Shown here piece by piece: positions 1 through 10,276 of a stretch of DNA of 64,000 bases. The notes beneath the pieces are model-generated. The model was not told the origin of the DNA. It saw only the letters and a list, made by a program, of their open reading frames with translations, and made no database searches. The first letter of the stretch is position 1, and each line of letters begins with the position of its first letter. The position numbers and the translations under genes are program-made. Origin of the DNA: Tatumella morbirosei (lineage in GTDB: Bacteria; Pseudomonadota; Gammaproteobacteria; Enterobacterales; Enterobacteriaceae); NCBI RefSeq assembly GCF_000757425.2, contig NZ_JPKR02000004.1:682001-746000 (forward strand), read 5' to 3'.

Positions 1-1
1 G

Positions 2-991
2 GCAGACGACCGCTCGGTATTACTGGGGGTGATGTGCAGCAATATCAAAATCGGTGATTATGCTTACCGATACCTGTGTAATACCTCCAGCAAAGTTGAC
101 CTGAACTGTATGCAAGGAGTCCAGGGTTCGATTGGCCGCTGTTACACCCTGATCAGTGAGCAGGGGGAACGGACGTTTGCGATAAGCCCCGGCGATATGA
201 ATCAGCTGCACCCGGAAAGTATTCCCGAACAGCAAATTGCCGAAGCGGCTGTACTGGTACTCACCTCTTATCTGGTTCGGGCGAAAGCGGGCGAGCCCAT
301 GCCACAGGCCACCATGAAAGCGATAGAATACGCCAAAAAACATCAGGTGCCGGTGGTGCTGACTCTGGGGACGAGACATGTGATAGCCGAAAATCCACAA
401 TTCTGGCGGGACTTTTTGAGTGAACATGTTTCGATTTTGGCAATGAATGAAGATGAAGCCTGTGAGTTGACAGGAGAATCAGATCCGTTACTGGCGACAG
501 ATAAAGCACTGCAATGGGTTGACCTGGTACTCTGTACCGCCGGGCCGGCGGGCCTGTATATGGCCGGATTTACCGAAGACGCCAGCAAGCGAAAGACCAA
601 CCTGCCATTACTGCCAGGGGCTATTCCCGAGTTTAACCAGTACGAATTCAGTCGGGGAATGCGCCGCCAGGATTGCCGGCAGCCGGTAAAGATCTATTCG
701 CATATCGCGCCTTATATGGGCGGGCCGGAAAAGATTATGAATACCAACGGCGCCGGCGACGGGGCATTGGCTGCGGTGCTGCACGATATCACGGCCAACA
801 ATTACCACCGGCAGAAAGTGCCTAATTCCGCCAAACATGCGCACCATTATCTGACGTATTCCTCGCTGGCACAGGTATGTAAATATGCCAACCGGGTCAG
901 TTATCAGGTCCTGAATCAGCATTCGCCACGGCTAAGCCGGGGCTTACCGGAGCGGGAAGACAGTCTGGAAGAAGCCTACTGGGATCGGTGA
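2..991 (+). CDS. gsk: inosine-guanosine kinase, 3' part (5' cut by window edge)
   Basis: A PfkB/ribokinase-family kinase that phosphorylates inosine and guanosine in purine salvage. The reading frame is open from the first bases of the window with no start, so roughly the first quarter of the protein (E. coli Gsk is about 434 residues) lies outside. The C-terminal PfkB signature with the catalytic Asp is visible near 736-771 (TNGAGDGALAAV). It is convergent with ybaL, as in E. coli, with a perfect hairpin between them. Confidence 0.93.
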   Translation, partial: ADDRSVLLGVMCSNIKIGDYAYRYLCNTSSKVDLNCMQGVQGSIGRCYTLISEQGERTFAISPGDMNQLHPESIPEQQIAEAAVLVLTSYLVRAKAGEPMPQATMKAIEYAKKHQVPVVLTLGTRHVIAENPQFWRDFLSEHVSILAMNEDEACELTGESDPLLATDKALQWVDLVLCTAGPAGLYMAGFTEDASKRKTNLPLLPGAIPEFNQYEFSRGMRRQDCRQPVKIYSHIAPYMGGPEKIMNTNGAGDGALAAVLHDITANNYHRQKVPNSAKHAHHYLTYSSLAQVCKYANRVSYQVLNQHSPRLSRGLPEREDSLEEAYWDR

Positions 992-996
992 ATGCA

Positions 997-1018
997 GGCT
1001 GCCCGGAAACGGGCAGCC
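997..1018. terminator. hairpin between convergent gsk and ybaL
   Basis: Nine-base perfect stem (GGCTGCCCG / CGGGCAGCC) with a GAAA tetraloop, six bases after the gsk stop. There is no long U-run, so it may act as a bidirectional terminator or an RNA 3'-end stabiliser. A second small hairpin overlaps the ybaL stop. Confidence 0.7.
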
Positions 1019-1028
1019 TTAAGTCCGG

Positions 1029-2717
1029 TCAGACCGGACATTGTTGGCTGAGCGGCTGCTCTTCTATCTCTGTTTCCAGGATATCCAGCATGCTGTTAGC
1101 AATTTCCCGCTCACCCATAATCACCCGGTTAGCTCCACGTTCCATAATATAGGTGACTTCGTCATCGTAATGAGCCCGGGCAATAATCGCGATATCCGGG
1201 CGTTTCTCTCTGGCCGCAGCAATGATCTCACCGGATTCATAGCCGTTAGGAATAGTCAGTAATAACCAGCGGGCACAGTCCAGCCGGGCGACGTCCATAA
1301 TTTCGTGGCGTGCTGCATTTCCGGATACTGCATGAATACCCTGTTCACGGACCACCTCCACCCGGGCCCTGGTGGTTTCAATCACTACCACCGGTATCCG
1401 CAGGTGAGTCAGCTTCTGACATAACAGACTGCCCACCCGACCATAACCGACGATGACAGCATGGTTGCAGATCTCCAGTGGGACCAGAATCTCCTCTTCC
1501 TGTTGATCTGGCTGGCTGTTATCGCTTTGCTGTTCGGTTTTCATCAGGTAGCGTTCTGCCAGAGTGAACATTACCGGGTTTATCATGATCGACAGGATAG
1601 CGGCAGCCAGTACCAGATTGCGTCCGTCTTCATTCAGCAGTCCCAGAGATACCCCCAGACCTGCCAGAATAAAAGCAAATTCACCTATCTGCGCCAGACT
1701 GACCGAAATGGTCATTGCGGTGCGGCGGGTATGACCCAGCCAGGTCACCAGCAACCAGGCTGCTATAGATTTACCGAACAGTATGATGGCCAGAGCGCCG
1801 AGTACCGCCAGTGGTCGATCAATCAGAATATGTGGGTCAAACAGCATACCGACCGAGACAAAAAACAGTACCGCAAAGGCATCACGCAGTGGCAGGGTAT
1901 CATGTGCTGCGCGATGGCTCAGTTCGGATTCGTTCAGCACCATCCCCGCGAAGAAAGCCCCGAGTGCGAAAGAAACATCAAAGAACTCAACAGCCCCGAA
2001 GGCAATGCCCAGCGCCAGTGCCAGAACGGCGAGGGTAAACAACTCACGTGAGCCGGTGGCGGCGCTTTTCGCCAGAATCCACGGCACTGCTCGTCGGCCA
2101 AAAACTACCATAATCACCATAAAAGCAACCACTTTGCCAATGGTAATCAGCAGGTCCCATAACAACAGGCTCAGACTGGCATTTCCCTGTTCCATCATTC
2201 CGGCGACAGCCGGCAGTAAGACCAGGGTTAGCACCATCACCAGGTCTTCGACAATCAGCCAGCCAATGGCAATCCGGCCGCGTTGACTGTCTACCAGTTG
2301 CCGCTCTTCCAGAGCTCTGAGTAACACCACCGTACTGGCGGTGGACAGACAGAGACCAAATACCAGACCGGTCATCAGATTCCAGCCGAGGGCCAAGGCG
2401 AGCCCCAGGCCAAGGAGTGTCGCGACAAAAATCTGCGCGATCGCACCGGGAATGGCAATTCCTTTCACCGACATTAAATCTTTCAGTGAGAAATGTAATC
2501 CCACGCCGAACATCAGCAGTATGACACCCAGTTCAGCCAGTTCCGGCGCGAGATTGGTATCAGCGACAAATCCGGGGGTAAACGGGCCTGCCAGCACCCC
2601 GGCCAGCAGATAGCCCACTAGCGGAGAAATTCGCAGCTTATTCGCCAGCATACCGAGCAGAAAAGCCAGCACTAACGCGCCGACAATGGTGGTTATCAGG
2701 GGAGTAGTATGGTGCAT
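1029..2717 (-). CDS. ybaL: YbaL-type K+/H+ antiporter (CPA2 family)
   Basis: Inner-membrane monovalent cation:proton antiporter of the CPA2/KefB-like family. Residues 1 to about 385 form the hydrophobic Na/H exchanger domain with about 12 membrane segments. A TrkA-N (RCK) nucleotide-binding domain follows from about residue 418, with the Rossmann glycine motif VIVGYGRVGSLLC. Length 562 is close to E. coli YbaL (558). Next to gsk as in E. coli; the start has a GGAGA ribosome site just upstream. Confidence 0.93.
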   Translation of the reverse strand: MHHTTPLITTIVGALVLAFLLGMLANKLRISPLVGYLLAGVLAGPFTPGFVADTNLAPELAELGVILLMFGVGLHFSLKDLMSVKGIAIPGAIAQIFVATLLGLGLALALGWNLMTGLVFGLCLSTASTVVLLRALEERQLVDSQRGRIAIGWLIVEDLVMVLTLVLLPAVAGMMEQGNASLSLLLWDLLITIGKVVAFMVIMVVFGRRAVPWILAKSAATGSRELFTLAVLALALGIAFGAVEFFDVSFALGAFFAGMVLNESELSHRAAHDTLPLRDAFAVLFFVSVGMLFDPHILIDRPLAVLGALAIILFGKSIAAWLLVTWLGHTRRTAMTISVSLAQIGEFAFILAGLGVSLGLLNEDGRNLVLAAAILSIMINPVMFTLAERYLMKTEQQSDNSQPDQQEEEILVPLEICNHAVIVGYGRVGSLLCQKLTHLRIPVVVIETTRARVEVVREQGIHAVSGNAARHEIMDVARLDCARWLLLTIPNGYESGEIIAAAREKRPDIAIIARAHYDDEVTYIMERGANRVIMGEREIANSMLDILETEIEEQPLSQQCPV

Positions 2718-3155
2718 GATCTCTCCTTAACGGCATGGCAATCCTTGCTGGCCGTGAATGATGGGGCACATCAGATGCTAATCCGAAACACAGTTATTTA
2801 TCCAAAATAGCAAAAATTGAACGAAAGCAGGTGAAAAATTACGCTTCTTTATAAAACCTGGGTAAATTTTCAGGGTTAACAATAAATAACAGCTTAAAAT
2901 GGTGTCGCTTTGCACAGTAATACCTGGTCTGATGACGTAACAACAGGATCGTAAGCTGACAAATAGAGGCGGTTTGTTCGTTTTTATGACCCGGACGATG
3001 AATTTATTCATTCATTAATCTGGCTGACCGGTGAGAAATTGCGGTAAAGCAATTTATCCTGAATATGGAAAAGATTGCAGACCTGTTGCTATTACACTCC
3101 CGTCCACTTGCGTTGAATGTATTCTGGTCGCCGTCAGACGACCAGAACATAGCGG
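2718..3155. other. intergenic stretch without a convincing gene
   Basis: About 440 AT-rich bases between the ybaL start and the PACE gene. E. coli has fsr beyond ybaL, but no fsr remnant is visible. Short open frames here lack ribosome sites and recognisable sequence. It probably carries the ybaL promoter. Confidence 0.5.
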
Positions 3156-3596
3156 TTAGCGGATGCAGGGCCGGGAGCGTCGTAATCGGTTTATTGCTGC
3201 CGGAAGTTTGTCCCAACACCAGTTAAACAGATAAGTATAAGGCAGATAAAACATCAGAAAACCAATATCCAACATCAGTGCGCTGGCCGGACTGATGCTC
3301 AGCATAACTGCTGTCAGGGGCACGGCGATGACGACAAACCCTCCCTCGAAACCCACAGCCTGCAAGGTGCGGACCACCGGACCTCGTGGAGCATGCGGCG
3401 GAAAGCGGCGGTCAAAGAAGATATTAAACACCAGGTTCCATACCATCGCTGAAATCGATAGTACGATAGCGGTAATACCCATCCCGCCGATCGGCTTGTC
3501 CATGATCCATGCGGCGCCCGGGATGGTGATCAGCAACGCAAAAAACTCATAACTGACGGTGTGTAATAAACGCCCTGTGGCTGAACGGCTACGCAT
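3156..3596 (-). CDS. PACE family efflux transporter
   Basis: Small four-helix inner-membrane pump of the proteobacterial antimicrobial compound efflux family (AceI type), which exports chlorhexidine, biguanides or short diamines using the proton gradient. Two tandem bacterial transmembrane pair repeats are visible. The first has RLLHTVSYEF with the conserved Glu, then WNLVFNIFFDRRFPP; the second has RTLQAVGFEGG, then YTYLFNWCWDKL. The start at 3596 is chosen because GGAG sits 7-8 bases upstream and gives 146 residues, the family's usual size. It is divergent from a LysR regulator, the AceR/AceI arrangement. Confidence 0.88.
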   Translation of the reverse strand: MRSRSATGRLLHTVSYEFFALLITIPGAAWIMDKPIGGMGITAIVLSISAMVWNLVFNIFFDRRFPPHAPRGPVVRTLQAVGFEGGFVVIAVPLTAVMLSISPASALMLDIGFLMFYLPYTYLFNWCWDKLPAAINRLRRSRPCIR

Positions 3597-3687
3597 AATA
3601 TTGGCTCCAAAAAAAGTTATGGCTATTTTCACCGCAGTCATTCGCAGGGTAAAATGAGGACATATCGTAAAAACCGATAGGTCAGAG

Positions 3688-4554
3688 ATGCGTTATTCAC
3701 CGGAATCACTTGAAGCTTTTGTACAGACTGTGGCCAGCGGTTCTTTCTCCGCCGCCGCCAGGGCATTAGGAAAAAGCCAGTCCACCATCAGTACAGCCGT
3801 TGCGCGGCTGGAAGATGATATGGGTTTTCTGTTGTTTGAGCGCAGCGGCAGACAGCCGGTGCTCACGGAAGAGGGAATACGTGCTTTGGCGCGGGTCAAT
3901 GATATTCTGGCGGCCAGCCGGCGGCTGGATGATTTGTCCATCCGCATGTCGCGGGGCATTGAACCTCGTCTGACGCTGGCGATTTCCGATATCTGGCCGG
4001 CAGATCACCATGAAATATTATTGCACAGGTTCGCAGAACGTTACCCGGATATTGAGTTTGAATGTCTGGTGGCAGAAGATGATGATGTACTTGAGTTATT
4101 ACAGACCGGACGAGCGCATTTAGGCGTGGTTCGTGAACAGCCGGCACTCTCACCGGAGCTTGAAGCCAGACGCTTACAGGTGCTGGTGAGGATGGGAGTC
4201 TATATCCATCACCAGCATCCAGTGGCCTCTGAGTCTCAGTTGACAACGTCTGTGCTGAAACAGATACGCCAGTTGCGGCTAAACACCTGGATCCGTCCGC
4301 CGGAAAATAAAACGTCAGGTCAGTCCTGGTCAGCGTCGTCTTATCTGTTATTAATGGATATGGCAGAGCAGGGGTTTGGATGGAGTGAACTGCCTTGCTG
4401 GATGGTGCGGCAATTTGGCCGGGGAGTACTACAGGAGCTGACGCTGCCTGGCTGGCAGCAACAAAGCCGGATGGATGTTATCTGGTCAACCCGCCATCCT
4501 CCCGGGCCCGCCGGTTACTGGATGATTGACCAGTTATGTCAGCAGAGTGATTAA
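3688..4554 (+). CDS. LysR-family regulator, divergent from the PACE efflux gene
   Basis: LysR-type transcription factor of 288 residues. The N-terminal winged helix-turn-helix (about residues 5-65) contains [20 protein letters not shown], followed by an effector-binding LysR substrate domain. The 91-bp divergent gap to the PACE gene suggests it controls that pump and itself, as AceR does. Its last codon overlaps the convergent ybaK stop by four bases. The effector is unknown. Confidence 0.85.
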   Translation: MRYSPESLEAFVQTVASGSFSAAARALGKSQSTISTAVARLEDDMGFLLFERSGRQPVLTEEGIRALARVNDILAASRRLDDLSIRMSRGIEPRLTLAISDIWPADHHEILLHRFAERYPDIEFECLVAEDDDVLELLQTGRAHLGVVREQPALSPELEARRLQVLVRMGVYIHHQHPVASESQLTTSVLKQIRQLRLNTWIRPPENKTSGQSWSASSYLLLMDMAEQGFGWSELPCWMVRQFGRGVLQELTLPGWQQQSRMDVIWSTRHPPGPAGYWMIDQLCQQSD

Positions 4555-5030
4555 TCGTGCCGTGCGATATCTGCAAATGGCGCAGCAAGCAGGGCAGCAA
4601 GATCCGCAGGAGCGAGTGAAATATCCAGCCCGCGTTTCCCCCCGGAAATGTACATCGTCGGATACTCAGTCGCCCCCTGGTCAATCACCGTAGGTAAACG
4701 TTTTTTCTGCCCCAGCGGGCTGATTCCCCCCACCAGGTAACCGGTAACGCGTTGTGCAACCTGAGGATCTGCCATGTCTGCTTTTTTGGCACCCAACGCC
4801 TTTGCCACTTTCTTCAAATCCAGCTGTGTCGCCACCGGAGTCACCGCAACGGCCAGATTTTTCCCATCTCCGTTCAGTGCTACCAGCAGTGTTTTAAACA
4901 CCTGTAATGGATTAAGTTGCAGTTTCCGGACCACTTCATCGCCAAAATTGGTTTCATGGCTGTCATGTTCATACTGATGAACCTGAAATTTTATTTTCTG
5001 TTTTTCCAGCAGCAGGATTGCAGGTGTCAT
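4551..5030 (-). CDS. ybaK: Cys-tRNA(Pro) deacylase YbaK
   Basis: Trans-editing hydrolase that clears Cys-tRNA(Pro) mischarged by ProRS. The 159-residue protein is a single YbaK/EbsC domain, with the substrate-pocket Lys in [10 protein letters not shown] and the glycine-rich motif [14 protein letters not shown]. coli YbaK is also 159 residues. Gene order ybaK-ybaP-copA is conserved with E. coli. Confidence 0.94.
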   Translation of the reverse strand: MTPAILLLEKQKIKFQVHQYEHDSHETNFGDEVVRKLQLNPLQVFKTLLVALNGDGKNLAVAVTPVATQLDLKKVAKALGAKKADMADPQVAQRVTGYLVGGISPLGQKKRLPTVIDQGATEYPTMYISGGKRGLDISLAPADLAALLAAPFADIARHD

Positions 5031-5087
5031 AAATTATCCTTGTTGTCTGTTATCCGATACTCCCGGCAGGCGATAGCGACCGGCAGA

Positions 5088-5894
5088 TTATTTCTGGCCA
5101 AACATGGCGGGTAAATTATCCTCGCCATACAGATGCAGTGCCCCGACCGCGGCCAGGTACCTGCCTGCTGACAGGCGGCTGAGTTGTTGTTTCCATTCCA
5201 GATTACGTTGCCGGATCAGCGTATCATTCAGTGAGCTACTGAACGTTGAGGGTAATATCCCGACCGGTAAATCGCCGCGTGGCGGGCCTTCCACCCACCA
5301 GCTAATCATGGTCTGCAACAGCCTGGCATTGGTATGCCAATGTTGTAAAGAGTCGCTGAGCAGTGCCAGTCCGTCATCGGGAAGCTGTGTCAGCAATGCC
5401 AGTTGAGTGCTGGCACCTTCCAGTTCGATAACCGGTTTACCCATCGATTTTGCCGCCTGTAACAGCTGATAATCGATACCATACTCCGGGCGCAAACCGA
5501 GTCTCTGAGCCTGGCGGCTTTGAAGGATCAGCGCGATTTGCCAGGCAGGCAGATGTTCGATAGTGGCCTGAAGGACCTCATTTTCTGAACAGCGTTTTAG
5601 CAGTTCTGTCGTCAGCTCAGGCTCAAAACGCTCAGCCAGCGGTGGGCGTTCATCATCATGGCTTAACGGGGAAGGGTCAGAAAGAATATCGGCTTCAACG
5701 ATCAGTGCATCAGCGGCCCGTAGTTGCCTGAGCAAGGGGTCTGGCAGCGGGTACATATTGCGGGTACCCATATGAATACTGCCGACCAGATGAATCCGGC
5801 TGTTGTTCACCCGCAAATCGACAGCCGGCCAGTGGTAGCTGACCGGCATCATTACCTGCCATAATTTTTGTAGCGATTGCCACAGTGATGCCAT
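5088..5894 (-). CDS. ybaP: TraB/GumN family protein YbaP
   Basis: TraB/GumN (Tiki-like) domain protein of 268 residues, near the 264 of E. coli YbaP. Family motifs: an N-terminal G-S-I-H-M-G (VGSIHMGT) and a C-terminal GALHLYGEDNLP. The family has a metalloprotease-like fold; the substrate of YbaP is not known. It follows copA on the same strand after a 35-bp gap and may be co-transcribed. Confidence 0.9.
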   Translation of the reverse strand: MASLWQSLQKLWQVMMPVSYHWPAVDLRVNNSRIHLVGSIHMGTRNMYPLPDPLLRQLRAADALIVEADILSDPSPLSHDDERPPLAERFEPELTTELLKRCSENEVLQATIEHLPAWQIALILQSRQAQRLGLRPEYGIDYQLLQAAKSMGKPVIELEGASTQLALLTQLPDDGLALLSDSLQHWHTNARLLQTMISWWVEGPPRGDLPVGILPSTFSSSLNDTLIRQRNLEWKQQLSRLSAGRYLAAVGALHLYGEDNLPAMFGQK

Positions 5895-5929
5895 TACGGA
5901 TGTCCTGTATCAATACCTGTAGCTCTATG

Positions 5930-8479
5930 CTAGTCATTTCCGGCGGGCAGGGATAGCTTATTCTGCTCAGGTAAACGGAATCTTAACAAGCGGTTAGCAT
6001 TAGACACCACAGTGATAGAGGATAAGGCCATCGCGGCCCCCGCGATCACCGGATTGAGTAACGTTCCAGTCAGCGGATAGAGCACTCCTGCCGCCAGAGG
6101 GATACCCAGACAGTTATAGACAAACGCCCCAAACAGATTCTGCTTCATATTACGCAGCGTTGCCACTGAGATCATTAGCGCATCAGTGACGGCCCGTAAA
6201 TCCTGACGCATCAGAGCCATGGTGGCGGTTTCGATGGCGATATCGCTGCCACCGCTGATAGCAATCCCGGTGTCTGCCTGAGCCAGCGCGGGCGCATCAT
6301 TGATCCCATCGCCAACCATGGCCACACTGTGCCCCTGTTGCTGAAGCCGTTTTACTACACTGGCTTTATCTGCCGGCAGCACTTCGGCAATCACCTGGCG
6401 TATTCCGGCACTGGCCGCCACCACTTCGGCAGTTTGTTTTCTGTCGCCGGTCAGCATCACTACCTGATAACCTTGTTGTTGTAACCGTGCCACAACCTGT
6501 GGGGTTTCCGGACGCAGCGGGTCGCTGACCGCCAGCAGTGCAGCCAGTTGGCCATCTATCGCCAGTAAAACCGGTGTGGCGCCTTGCCGGCTGGTGGTTT
6601 GCAGACTTTCATCGGCCGCGACTATGTCAACACCGGCATCAGACAGTAGCAACTGATTGCCGAGCAGCAACCGGTGGCCATCGCATTCGGCAGAAAGTCC
6701 TTTACCTGCCACCGTTTGCAGATGGCTGACCTCAGGCAGAGCGCTTGCATCGACCCGTGCCAGTATTGCCGTCGCCAGCGGGTGTGATGAATGTTGTTCG
6801 ACTGCCGCCGCCAGAGTCAGAATTTGCTGTTCGGAAGAGTGATTAAACAGTGTCACGCCGGTCACCGCAGGTCGTCCGGTGGTCAGGGTGCCGGTTTTAT
6901 CAAACACTATGGTATCCACATTGCTGGCTTGTTGCAGTGCGTCAGCATCTTTCACCAGGATCCCTGCTTCAGCCGCGCGTCCGACCCCCGCAATGATCGA
7001 CATCGGGGTTGCCAGACCTAAAGCGCAAGGGCAGGCAATGATCAACACGCTGGTGATCACCACCATGCTGTAAGCAAACTGAGGAGCAGGGCCTGCCAGA
7101 TACCAGATCAGTCCGCTCAGCAGTGCAATAATAATCACCGCAGGGACAAAGATAGCTGAAATCCGGTCGGCGAGCTGTCCGATGCGCGGTTTGCTGCTCT
7201 GGGCATTTCTGACCAGCGAGATGATTCGTGCCAGTGCAGTATTTTTACCGGTGGCTGTTGCCCGAAAACTCAGGGTACCGTCAACCACCAGTGTTCCCGC
7301 ATGCACAGGGTCTGTGGCCGTTTTTTGCTGTGGCCAGGCTTCACCGGTCAGCATGGACTCATCAATGGTTCCTTCTCCTGAATCAATAATACCGTCCACC
7401 GGAACTCTGTGACCGGCACGCAGCCGCAGGCGCATTCCGGGTTCAATCTGGCTGACAGGCAGAGAGATATCCCCTTCGTCACGGATCACCGTCGCTTCCT
7501 GAGGCGTCAGATCCAGCAGTTTCTCCAGGGCCTGAGAAGAGTGTTGTCTGGCTCGTTGTTCCAGAGCATGGCCCAGATTTATCAGCCCGATAATCATGGC
7601 GCTGGCTTCAAAATAGAGATGCCGTGCCGGTAACGGGAAGCTTTCCGGGAACAGTACCACGCTGGCGGAGTAAGCCCAGGCAACGGTGGTCCCCAGGGCA
7701 ACCAGTGTATCCATGGTTGCTGTGCGGTTGCGTAAACTTTTCCAGGCATTGCGATAAAAATGCCCACCGGCGATGATCATCACCAGCAAAGTGGTCACGC
7801 CAATGATTTGCCAGATCAGTTGGTTGTGGGAGGTCAGCATCATATTATGGCTGGTCATTCCCCAGATCATCACCGGGATTCCGACCAGCAGAGCGACCGC
7901 CGCCTGCCAGCTGAAACGAATAAAGTTTTGCCGGGCAGATTTCTGTTGCTGTTCCCGGCGTTCGGTTTCGTCAGCCACCAGCATTGCGCCATACCCGGCA
8001 GCGGTGACGGCAGCAATCAGTGACTGCGGATCTGCATTGCCGCTGATTAAGGCACTACGATCCGCCAGATTAACCCTGGCCTGGCGGACCTTATCGACCT
8101 GGTTTAATGCTTTTTCAACCCGGCTAACGCAACTGGCACAGCTCATACCGTCAATCAGTAACTGTACCGACTGGCTATTATCCTCTGCCGGGTTGGCCGG
8201 AATAATGGGGTCCGCTGCCAGCCCGTCCGGCACGGGTGAAGTTGCTGTCAGCGGTTCAGGCTTTGGGTGAACGTTTGCCTGTGGCTGGCTGGCATGATAC
8301 CCGGCCTGCTCAATGACCGGAATCAGATCCGCTGCCGAGGCGGTACCGGTAACGACAGCCTGTTCCAGGGTGACATCGGCGGACGCGACATCGTCACGCT
8401 GTTCCAGAACGTCTTTGACACGTTTAATACAGTGACCACAGGATAGGCCGTCAAGTTGTAAAATCAGGGGGTCAGACAT
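5930..8479 (-). CDS. copA: copper-exporting P1B-type ATPase CopA
   Basis: Inner-membrane Cu(I) exporter, 849 residues (E. coli 834). Two N-terminal heavy-metal-associated domains have the CxxC motifs GLSCGHC and GMSCASC. The metal-site membrane motif is CPC ([13 protein letters not shown]), the phosphorylation motif is DKTGT, the P1B SSHPLA motif is present, and the hinge motif is [10 protein letters not shown]. It is divergent from cueR, with a CueR-type promoter between them. Confidence 0.97.
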   Translation of the reverse strand: MSDPLILQLDGLSCGHCIKRVKDVLEQRDDVASADVTLEQAVVTGTASAADLIPVIEQAGYHASQPQANVHPKPEPLTATSPVPDGLAADPIIPANPAEDNSQSVQLLIDGMSCASCVSRVEKALNQVDKVRQARVNLADRSALISGNADPQSLIAAVTAAGYGAMLVADETERREQQQKSARQNFIRFSWQAAVALLVGIPVMIWGMTSHNMMLTSHNQLIWQIIGVTTLLVMIIAGGHFYRNAWKSLRNRTATMDTLVALGTTVAWAYSASVVLFPESFPLPARHLYFEASAMIIGLINLGHALEQRARQHSSQALEKLLDLTPQEATVIRDEGDISLPVSQIEPGMRLRLRAGHRVPVDGIIDSGEGTIDESMLTGEAWPQQKTATDPVHAGTLVVDGTLSFRATATGKNTALARIISLVRNAQSSKPRIGQLADRISAIFVPAVIIIALLSGLIWYLAGPAPQFAYSMVVITSVLIIACPCALGLATPMSIIAGVGRAAEAGILVKDADALQQASNVDTIVFDKTGTLTTGRPAVTGVTLFNHSSEQQILTLAAAVEQHSSHPLATAILARVDASALPEVSHLQTVAGKGLSAECDGHRLLLGNQLLLSDAGVDIVAADESLQTTSRQGATPVLLAIDGQLAALLAVSDPLRPETPQVVARLQQQGYQVVMLTGDRKQTAEVVAASAGIRQVIAEVLPADKASVVKRLQQQGHSVAMVGDGINDAPALAQADTGIAISGGSDIAIETATMALMRQDLRAVTDALMISVATLRNMKQNLFGAFVYNCLGIPLAAGVLYPLTGTLLNPVIAGAAMALSSITVVSNANRLLRFRLPEQNKLSLPAGND

Positions 8480-8525
8480 GATTACTATCTCCTTCTGTCG
8501 CAGAGTGATTATTCACTGTACCCAA

Positions 8526-8556
8526 AGTGTAAACCTTCCTGTAAGGTAAAGGTCAA
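8526..8556 (-). promoter_or_regulatory. copA promoter with CueR operator (19-bp spacer)
   Basis: On the minus strand the -35 TTGACC (8551-8556) and -10 TACACT (8526-8531) are separated by exactly 19 bp. This overlong spacer is diagnostic of MerR-family activated promoters. Within it lies the dyad ACCTT-ACAGG-AAGGT. CueR untwists this spacer when Cu(I) is bound, to turn on copA. Confidence 0.88.
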
Positions 8557-8630
8557 CCTAAAAGCAGCAACCCGCAGAGAACTCTGCCGGTTGTCCCTCA
8601 GCACGATCTATTCAGTGACGGAGAAGCTTA

Positions 8631-9032
8631 ATGAACATCAGCGATGTAGCCCGCAGGACCGGTTTATCCAGCAAAGCGATTCGTTTTTATGAAGAGAAGG
8701 GCATTATGACCCCGCCACAACGCAGTGCTAATGGCTATCGGAGTTACGCCGGGCACCATATTGAAGAGCTGACGCTGTTACGCCAGGCGCGTCAGGTCGG
8801 ATTCAGCCTGGAAGAATGCCGGGAACTGGTAGGTATGTTTAATGATCCTCATCGTCACAGTGCGGATATCAAAGCCCGCACGTTACGTAAAGTCAGTGAT
8901 ATCGACCGGCAGATGCAGGAACTTCAGGAAATGCGTCAGCGCCTGATGACACTGGCCGACAGTTGCCCTGGGGATGACGGGGCAGAATGCCCGATTATTG
9001 ATAGCCTGTCAGGAAGCTGCCACCGCAAGTGA
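8631..9032 (+). CDS. cueR: copper-responsive MerR-family regulator CueR
   Basis: Dimeric MerR-type activator of copA, 133 residues. The N-terminal winged helix ([20 protein letters not shown]) is followed by a dimerisation helix. The C-terminal metal loop has the two Cu(I)-binding cysteines of CueR, eight residues apart (C-PGDDGAE-C). The stop codon lies in the loop of its own terminator hairpin. Confidence 0.95.
   Translation: MNISDVARRTGLSSKAIRFYEEKGIMTPPQRSANGYRSYAGHHIEELTLLRQARQVGFSLEECRELVGMFNDPHRHSADIKARTLRKVSDIDRQMQELQEMRQRLMTLADSCPGDDGAECPIIDSLSGSCHRK
9006..9027. repeat. 22-bp direct repeat, copy 1 (3' end of cueR)
   Basis: CTGTCAGGAAGCTGCCACCG plus CA occurs here, encoding the last residues of CueR, and identically at 10500-10521 just downstream of ybbN. 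The two copies bracket a ~1.5-kb segment of unknown genes, which suggests a duplication linked to its insertion. Confidence 0.85.
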
Positions 9033-9054
9033 TGCGGAGGCAGTCATCTTTTTT
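9017..9054 (+). terminator. cueR intrinsic terminator overlapping its stop codon
   Basis: Stem CTGCCACCGCA / TGCGGAGGCAG (11 positions, one mismatch) with the TGA in the loop, followed by TCATCTTTTTT. It is a good Rho-independent terminator for cueR. Confidence 0.8.
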
Positions 9055-9265
9055 CAGCCGATAACTTCCCTTTATGGGCAGTACTTCTGAAAAAGGGCCA
9101 AAGGCCTTCTGAGCTGTAGGTGACAGGTTCGGGTTTGGATGTAATTCATCCCGGGTCAATATTATCCGGCCATTCCCGACCCCTGAATTCGGGTGAGTAG
9201 AAAATTCTACTGATGAACAGAGCGGTCGTCCGGGGGGATTACCCGGCAGAGGGCGGGTCAATGAT

Positions 9266-9499
9266 TTATGGAAAAAATTCATGCAGAATCTTTTCTTCAT
9301 CCGAATTGAAGACTAAAAAATCACTCTCATTGAACTGGTTTTTGTTGATGAGCTGTTGTTTAACAGTGCTAAATTTTTTGGTGTCGGTAAAGAACAGCGC
9401 AGTGACATAATCTGAATCCATCAAATGCTGTTGTTCGGAAAGGCGTACCACCTCCTGGTAGCAACCAATCTCTTTATCTCCTAATCTTTGTGTCAACAT
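9266..9499 (-). pseudogene. 3' half of a frameshifted unknown gene
   Basis: Seventy-seven residues with no ribosome site at the first ATG. Reading back in this frame reaches the A-tract of the gene at 9508-9825. Adding one A to that eight-A run joins the two frames into one protein of about 186 residues, with a helical, TPR-like pattern across the join. This piece is therefore best read as the displaced C-terminal half, not a separate gene. The family is not recognised. Confidence 0.5.
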
Positions 9500-9507
9500 A
9501 CATCGTG

Positions 9508-9825
9508 TCAGTAAACAGGTGCGGTTTGGTTTTTTTTACAGAGAGTGTTAAGAAATTCAATGCCTTCTTTATAGTGTTTTTCGCCTATAAGGCTATTGGT
9601 GTACATTAACAGAATGTCGGTGTTTTCAGGGTATCGTTTACGAATTGAATTAATTTTTGAAAGGATCTCGTTACTTTGCGCAGAGTTCGCCATCACTAAT
9701 TTTTCGACCAGAACGGCGACTTCGGCGACAGGACTGCGTTCTGTTGAAAGAGACCCGGAACAGGCATTTTTATAGCTGAAAAGAAGAAAAAGAATGGCTA
9801 TTGCTCTGCAGGGTAGTGATGTCAT
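9508..9825 (-). CDS. unknown exported protein, possible lipoprotein; frame broken at a poly-A run
   Basis: Begins with a hydrophobic signal-like stretch (AIAILFLLFSY) and a Cys at residue 22 preceded by KNA, a weak lipobox. Residues 55-100 look like a TPR-type helical pair (ILLMYTNSLIGEKHYKEGI). The frame ends soon after an eight-A tract near 9530-9537; one more A would continue it into 9266-9499. Slippage, sequencing error or true decay are all possible. It starts 7 bp after the gene at 9833. Low GC compared with cueR and ybbN suggests acquired DNA. Confidence 0.5.
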   Translation of the reverse strand: MTSLPCRAIAILFLLFSYKNACSGSLSTERSPVAEVAVLVEKLVMANSAQSNEILSKINSIRKRYPENTDILLMYTNSLIGEKHYKEGIEFLNTLCKKNQTAPVY

Positions 9826-9832
9826 TTTGATA

Positions 9833-10276
9833 TTACTCCTGCCTGAATTTATTCAGAGAGATATAATGCGTTGCTTTCCCGGGGAATGGCACCAGTGAGC
9901 CCGCATACTCTGTATTTAAAACGTACCCGCTGACTATTTTCAAAGCTGGCTGAATTTTTTCTCTCACTTGAAGAGTAAACCTGGCTCCCCCAATAAGAAT
10001 TTCATCCGGTGTGAGCGCAAAAGAGCTTCCCCGGGGATCTAAAATATGTTTTTTACTATCAATATTATTTTCGACAGTACACCAGGGTTTAATCACGCCC
10101 GATCCATAAGCTCTGGCTGCATTACATAACATCGATGCGAAAAGAAATAATTCTTTCCCTTCTTTTACATCGTGTTCAGTGATATTCAGAAGCAGAGTAT
10201 AAGAGGCATGTAAAGCACCGACCCCTTCAAGGGCCAGGTAACCTAACGTCGAAAACCTGAACGATTTTGTTAGCAT
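9833..10276 (-). CDS. unknown protein in the cueR-ybbN insertion
   Basis: A 147-residue protein with no family I recognise. The start at 10276 (MLTKSFRFSTLG) is chosen because AGGGAAG lies about seven bases upstream; a GTG 30 bases earlier has no properly spaced site. The middle is neutral-to-hydrophobic (LFLFASMLCNAARAYGSG). It is first in a two- or three-gene leftward operon with the gene at 9508-9825. AT-rich codon use differs from its neighbours. Confidence 0.5.
   Translation of the reverse strand: MLTKSFRFSTLGYLALEGVGALHASYTLLLNITEHDVKEGKELFLFASMLCNAARAYGSGVIKPWCTVENNIDSKKHILDPRGSSFALTPDEILIGGARFTLQVREKIQPALKIVSGYVLNTEYAGSLVPFPGKATHYISLNKFRQE

Noticed and set aside
2778..3011. 77-residue open frame upstream of ybaL
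   Set aside because: No ribosome site, no family-like sequence, random-looking composition in AT-rich DNA.
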